Source: Nitrospira sp.
Lineage (GTDB): Bacteria; Nitrospirota; Nitrospiria; Nitrospirales; Nitrospiraceae
Assembly: GCA_018242765.1 (NCBI GenBank)
Contig: JAFEBH010000026.1
Span: 1 to 44,891, forward strand
DNA length: 44,891 nt
Reading direction: 5' to 3'
Made by a program: the position numbers and the translations under genes. Shown piece by piece: positions 42,329 to 44,891 of this stretch. The notes beneath the pieces were generated by a model. The model was not told where the DNA came from and searched no databases. It was given only the letters and a program-made list of their open reading frames with translations. How positions within the stretch are numbered: the stretch's first letter is position 1; every line of letters begins with the position of its first letter.

Positions 42329-42846
42329 CGTCGTGTCCAAGATCCAGGCCAACAACCATTCAACAAATAGCCATGTCGCCATACGCCACTATCAGGACAC
42401 TATCCTAACACTATCCTATGAAAGGTGCCAGGGATCACGGGAACGCACCGTGCCAAGAGAACAGGCGTCGCCCATTAAGGAGTGTGGCACGCCCGTGGCA
42501 ACCGCGCCGTCGAGAACGATGTCACGCTTGCAGCCGCGCGTGGCCACAGATTCAGAAGATGGGTTGCGCCCCCGTTTTCGGTGAGGGGCGCAACATGATG
42601 TTGAGAAGAGGTCGGTCTGTAAGTCCAATGTCTGAGTCCGTTCATGGTCGGCTCGGCTTTTTGATGGTGATTGAGGAGCAGAGCGAGCGATACCTGCATG
42701 GGGGTGAGGAACTATTAGCGTCGAGTCGTGCGGTGTCAATAAATTGCACATCCACAGGAACCCGTGTAGCATTTCACTTGTTTCGTTTATTTCGCTTATT
42801 GTGATTGGCTGCTATGCTGCCATTCAGAGAAGAGAGGAGCGTATCC
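42329..42846. other. Stretch with no convincing gene
   Basis: No gene is recognised between the start of brnT and the next plus-strand gene. The last 100 bases are AT-richer (from about 42730) and should hold the promoter of the gene at 42847, but I cannot fix its boxes. Confidence 0.4.
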
Positions 42847-43305
42847 ATGACTACTTCGACCAGAGAACCGATCGTGCCGACCGCTGAGGACGCCGAGCTG
42901 GCGAAGAAGGCGCTCCATATCTTGGCATCGCATCAAGACCAGTCCATGGATCTCCATGTTCAGATTATTCAGAAACGGAAAACTCCTGAACGTCTGTTTT
43001 TGCCTCCGTCGGCTGTGCGACTCCTCTTCACCATCCTTGACGAAATGTCAGCGGGCAATGCCGTCCCACTGATTCCGGTCCATGCCGAACTCACGACACA
43101 AGAAGCCGCCGATATGCTGAATGTGTCCCGTCCGTTCCTCGTGAATCTGTTAGAGGAGCAGAAAATCCCGTACCGCAAGGTGAGCACCCACCGGCACATT
43201 CTCTTCGCCGATCTCATGCGCTACAAACATCAGATCGACGCGGACCGTCGTGCTGTCCTCGATCAACTGACCCACGACGCGCAAGCGCAGAAGATGGGCT
43301 ATTGA
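42847..43305 (+). CDS. Excisionase-family HTH protein, antitoxin-like
   Basis: The protein has 152 aa from the ATG at 42847, preceded by GAGAGGAG. The HTH lies at residues 85-130: ELTTQEAADMLNVSRPFLVN, then LLEEQKIPYRKVSTHRHILF. The N-terminal half is a helical domain (AEDAELAKKALHIL, PPSAVRLLFTILDEM). Proteins of this layout are usually antitoxins paired with a downstream PIN-domain toxin. No PIN gene follows here; the next genes are a RelB-YafQ pair. So it is an orphan antitoxin or a regulator. Confidence 0.82.
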   Translation: MTTSTREPIVPTAEDAELAKKALHILASHQDQSMDLHVQIIQKRKTPERLFLPPSAVRLLFTILDEMSAGNAVPLIPVHAELTTQEAADMLNVSRPFLVNLLEEQKIPYRKVSTHRHILFADLMRYKHQIDADRRAVLDQLTHDAQAQKMGY

Positions 43306-43415
43306 GTGTAGCTACCTTTACCCAGCCTGGCCCACAGTGTGCTACGGAGAATCATCTTTCATTCGCGCGACAAATGGCGTACAATGGAAACATGAGAAAA
43401 GCTGGACACATATCT

Positions 43416-43670
43416 ATGTCTGACCGCATCAACACTCGTATTGATACCGGCCTGAAGAAGAAGGCTGTGAAAGTTTTTGACCGCCTCGGCCTGACTGAAG
43501 CCGAAGCCATCCGTCTCTTTTATGCCCAGGTTGAACTCCACCAGGGTATCCCTTTTCCTCTCATGATCCCAAACGCGCACACGCTGGAGGCTTTTGAAGA
43601 GGCAAAGCATCCCGAGAAACTCCCCTCGTTCAAAAGCTTTCGTGCACTCAGAAGCCGCACGGGCACCTAA
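43416..43670 (+). CDS. RelB/DinJ family antitoxin
   Basis: The protein has 84 aa from the ATG at 43416 (MSDRINTRIDTGLKKKA); an in-frame ATG at 43392 is possible. The N-terminus is a ribbon-helix-helix: RINTRIDTGLKKKAVKVFDR, then LGLTEAEAIRLFYAQVELHQ. The conserved GIPFPLMIPN follows, as in DinJ. A TACAAT at 43380-43385 could be its -10 box, which would put the transcript start near 43392 and favour the start at 43416. The toxin gene begins 3 bp after its stop. Confidence 0.9.
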   Translation: MSDRINTRIDTGLKKKAVKVFDRLGLTEAEAIRLFYAQVELHQGIPFPLMIPNAHTLEAFEEAKHPEKLPSFKSFRALRSRTGT

Positions 43671-43673
43671 GTC

Positions 43674-43943
43674 GTGCTTCTCCTCAAGACCACCAGCCGT
43701 TTTCTCAAGGACCTTAAGCTTGCCAAAAAGCGAGGCTACGAGATCGACAAACTCGAAGCCATCGTTGACCTTCTTCAGGCCCAACAATCATTGCCCCCCA
43801 AGAACAAGGACCATACTCTTACCGGTGAGTGGAACCACCATCGTGAATGTCATATTCAGCCAGACTGGCTCCTCATCTACAGAATTGAAGTCACGTTCCT
43901 TATTCTCGAACGGACAGGCACGCACTCCGACCTGTTTGAGTGA
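43674..43943 (+). CDS. YafQ-type RelE superfamily mRNA interferase toxin
   Basis: The protein has 89 aa and starts at a GTG at 43674. It matches YafQ: TTSRFLKDLKLAKKRGYEID, LLQAQQSLPPKNKDHTLTGE, WNHHRECHIQPDWLLIYRIE and LERTGTHSDLF. The catalytic His residues of YafQ (DHxL, the HIQPDW His and the last THSDLF His) are all present, so the toxin looks active. It pairs with the antitoxin 3 bp upstream. Confidence 0.92.
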   Translation: MLLLKTTSRFLKDLKLAKKRGYEIDKLEAIVDLLQAQQSLPPKNKDHTLTGEWNHHRECHIQPDWLLIYRIEVTFLILERTGTHSDLFE

Positions 43944-44574
43944 TCTTGAGTTTGAACGCGATCAGTCGCCGTACCAATGGACGGGTAGGGATTTCTCACG
44001 ACATGGCTGGCTCATCCAGCTCGATGACGGCTTGCTCGTGCGACTCAGCACGAAGAGTACCTCAACGATTTCGCATCTCCGATCCCATGACAGTTCCCCC
44101 TCAGCCTTGCAGGCCGTTCGGCGTTCCACCGCGTTCAGCGACCATCTGACGCGTAGCCGGCGCCTGCTGGCCGACAATTGCAACAAGCTCAAGACCGTCT
44201 CGAAGCCAACTCGTTGACTCTCTTCCATCGTGGCGAACGGGCTTCGTCTCTTTGATATGTGATCAGGACCTTCTCGCCTCGTCTGGTGAATCTGTGCTGT
44301 CATGCGGTGCTGGTGATGAGCGAGAACCGGCTTGTGGTTTCAGGGCCGGTGCCTGTGCGCATCCGGCCGTCGCCCTGGCTTTCCACCGGCGGGCTGCGTC
44401 GATCATGCCCGCGCGCCGCGAACGATCGCGTCGTCTTTCACGGGCATTCCTCCGCTTCGCGCCCACCGGCCCGCCAGGTGGCGGCGGCCTCTCTGTCTCC
44501 TTTGTCGTCGCTGTGTGGCCTCCACTGCCTCGTGAGAGGCCAACACATCAACTCTAACCAAAGGAGACAACACT
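43944..44574. other. Stretch with no convincing gene
   Basis: Open frames exist on both strands (for example minus 43962-44303), but composition and lack of motifs suggest they are chance frames. The end of the stretch holds the AAAGGAG ribosome site of the next gene. Confidence 0.4.
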
Positions 44575-44817
44575 ATGGCACCTCAAGACAAGAAACCCCA
44601 GCCGGTCACCACGCTTCGCTGCAGCCGCATCAAGGCGAGCATCTGGAAGAACGAGGGCATGAACGGTCGGTTCTACAACGTCACTGTCGCCCGCTCGTAC
44701 AAGGGCCAGGATGGAGTCTGGAAGAATTCCGACTCCTTCGGAGTCGCAGACCTTGATGCGCTGATCGTCGTCGCCCAACAGGCGACACGCTGGATCGCGG
44801 AGCGGTCAGACCGCTGA
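44575..44817 (+). CDS. Small conserved protein of mobile-element type, function unknown
   Basis: The protein has 80 aa, with AAAGGAG 8 nt before the ATG. The core reads TLRCSRIKASIWKNEGMNGR, FYNVTVARSYKGQDG, then WKNSDSFGVADLDALIVVAQ. Proteins with this strand-strand-helix pattern are common on plasmids and integrated elements, next to replication or transfer genes, with no assigned function. It is followed by a strong hairpin. Confidence 0.75.
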   Translation: MAPQDKKPQPVTTLRCSRIKASIWKNEGMNGRFYNVTVARSYKGQDGVWKNSDSFGVADLDALIVVAQQATRWIAERSDR

Positions 44818-44825
44818 CCGTCACG

Positions 44826-44857
44826 GGAAGCCTCCGGCCCTCGCGCCGGGGGCTTCC
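44826..44857 (+). terminator. Strong hairpin after the small conserved gene
   Basis: GGAAGCC (44826-44832) pairs with GGCTTCC (44851-44857), and the inner 6 bp also pair (one G-T), giving a 13-bp stem around a 6-nt loop. There is no T-run after it, so it may be a transcript-stabilising or processing hairpin rather than a true intrinsic terminator. Confidence 0.6.
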
Positions 44858-44891
44858 TGCATCTGAAGAAAGGAGACGGTATGAATTGAGT

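Noticed and set aside
1..44891. CRISPR arrays or insertion sequences
   Set aside because: No regularly spaced repeats and no transposase gene were seen; the repeats found are coding or the 45-nt inverted pair.

Overview
The window is bacterial DNA dominated by one long minus-strand operon, about 36458 down to the left edge, that encodes an extracellular contractile injection system (eCIS: a phage-tail-like particle of the antifeeding-prophage/PVC type). The sequence does not name the host. A Gram-negative host is likely; the integrase modules and the mixed accessory genes remind me of Nitrospira-type genomes, but that is only an impression.

Particle genes, in transcription order: a small winged-helix-like protein (36458-36159), a DUF4255/Afp16-type tail terminator (36162-35536), an unrecognised beta-rich protein (35522-34347), a giant 1166-aa sheath (34314-30814), a tube (30796-30341), a second sheath (30322-28301), a second tube (28304-27750), a 62-aa protein, a LysM protein (27562-26819), a late-control-D-like hub (26822-25560), a gpV-like spike (25563-25051), an unrecognised hydrophobic helical protein (25040-24270), a gp25-like wedge (24268-23855), a gpJ-like baseplate protein (23853-21880), a gpI-like protein fused to a beta-propeller (21883-19691), three related head-domain proteins of fibre/baseplate type (19664-13078, one with a collagen-like stalk), a 70-aa coiled coil, a putative tape measure protein (12857-11127) and an AAA+ ATPase (11130-8989). 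Many junctions are 4-bp ATGA/GTGA overlaps, which points to one translationally coupled transcript.

Cargo end (8983 to 1): two DUF4157 (HExxH) proteins, each followed at once by a small gene that looks like its immunity partner. The first has a colicin-M-like motif near its C-terminus. The second is about 1940 aa, with CxxC repeats, membrane-like segments and a duplicated HNH-like C-terminal module, and is followed by a SUKH (SMI1/KNR4) protein. A pentapeptide-repeat gene runs off the left edge. Immunity-like partners hint that this eCIS may carry antibacterial cargo.

From 36459 to about 38100 lies a gene-poor zone with a decayed DUF72 gene. From 38104 to 41508 two tyrosine-integrase modules, each with its own HTH gene, face each other across a tRNA-Thr(TGT). 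The end of the first integrase reads antisense through the tRNA, as expected for an attachment site. The outer ends of the two modules carry a 45-nt inverted repeat that matches at 42 positions.

The right end (41821-44891) is an accessory patch: a BrnT/BrnA toxin-antitoxin pair, an orphan excisionase-like HTH protein, a RelB/DinJ-YafQ pair and a small conserved protein of mobile-element type followed by a hairpin.
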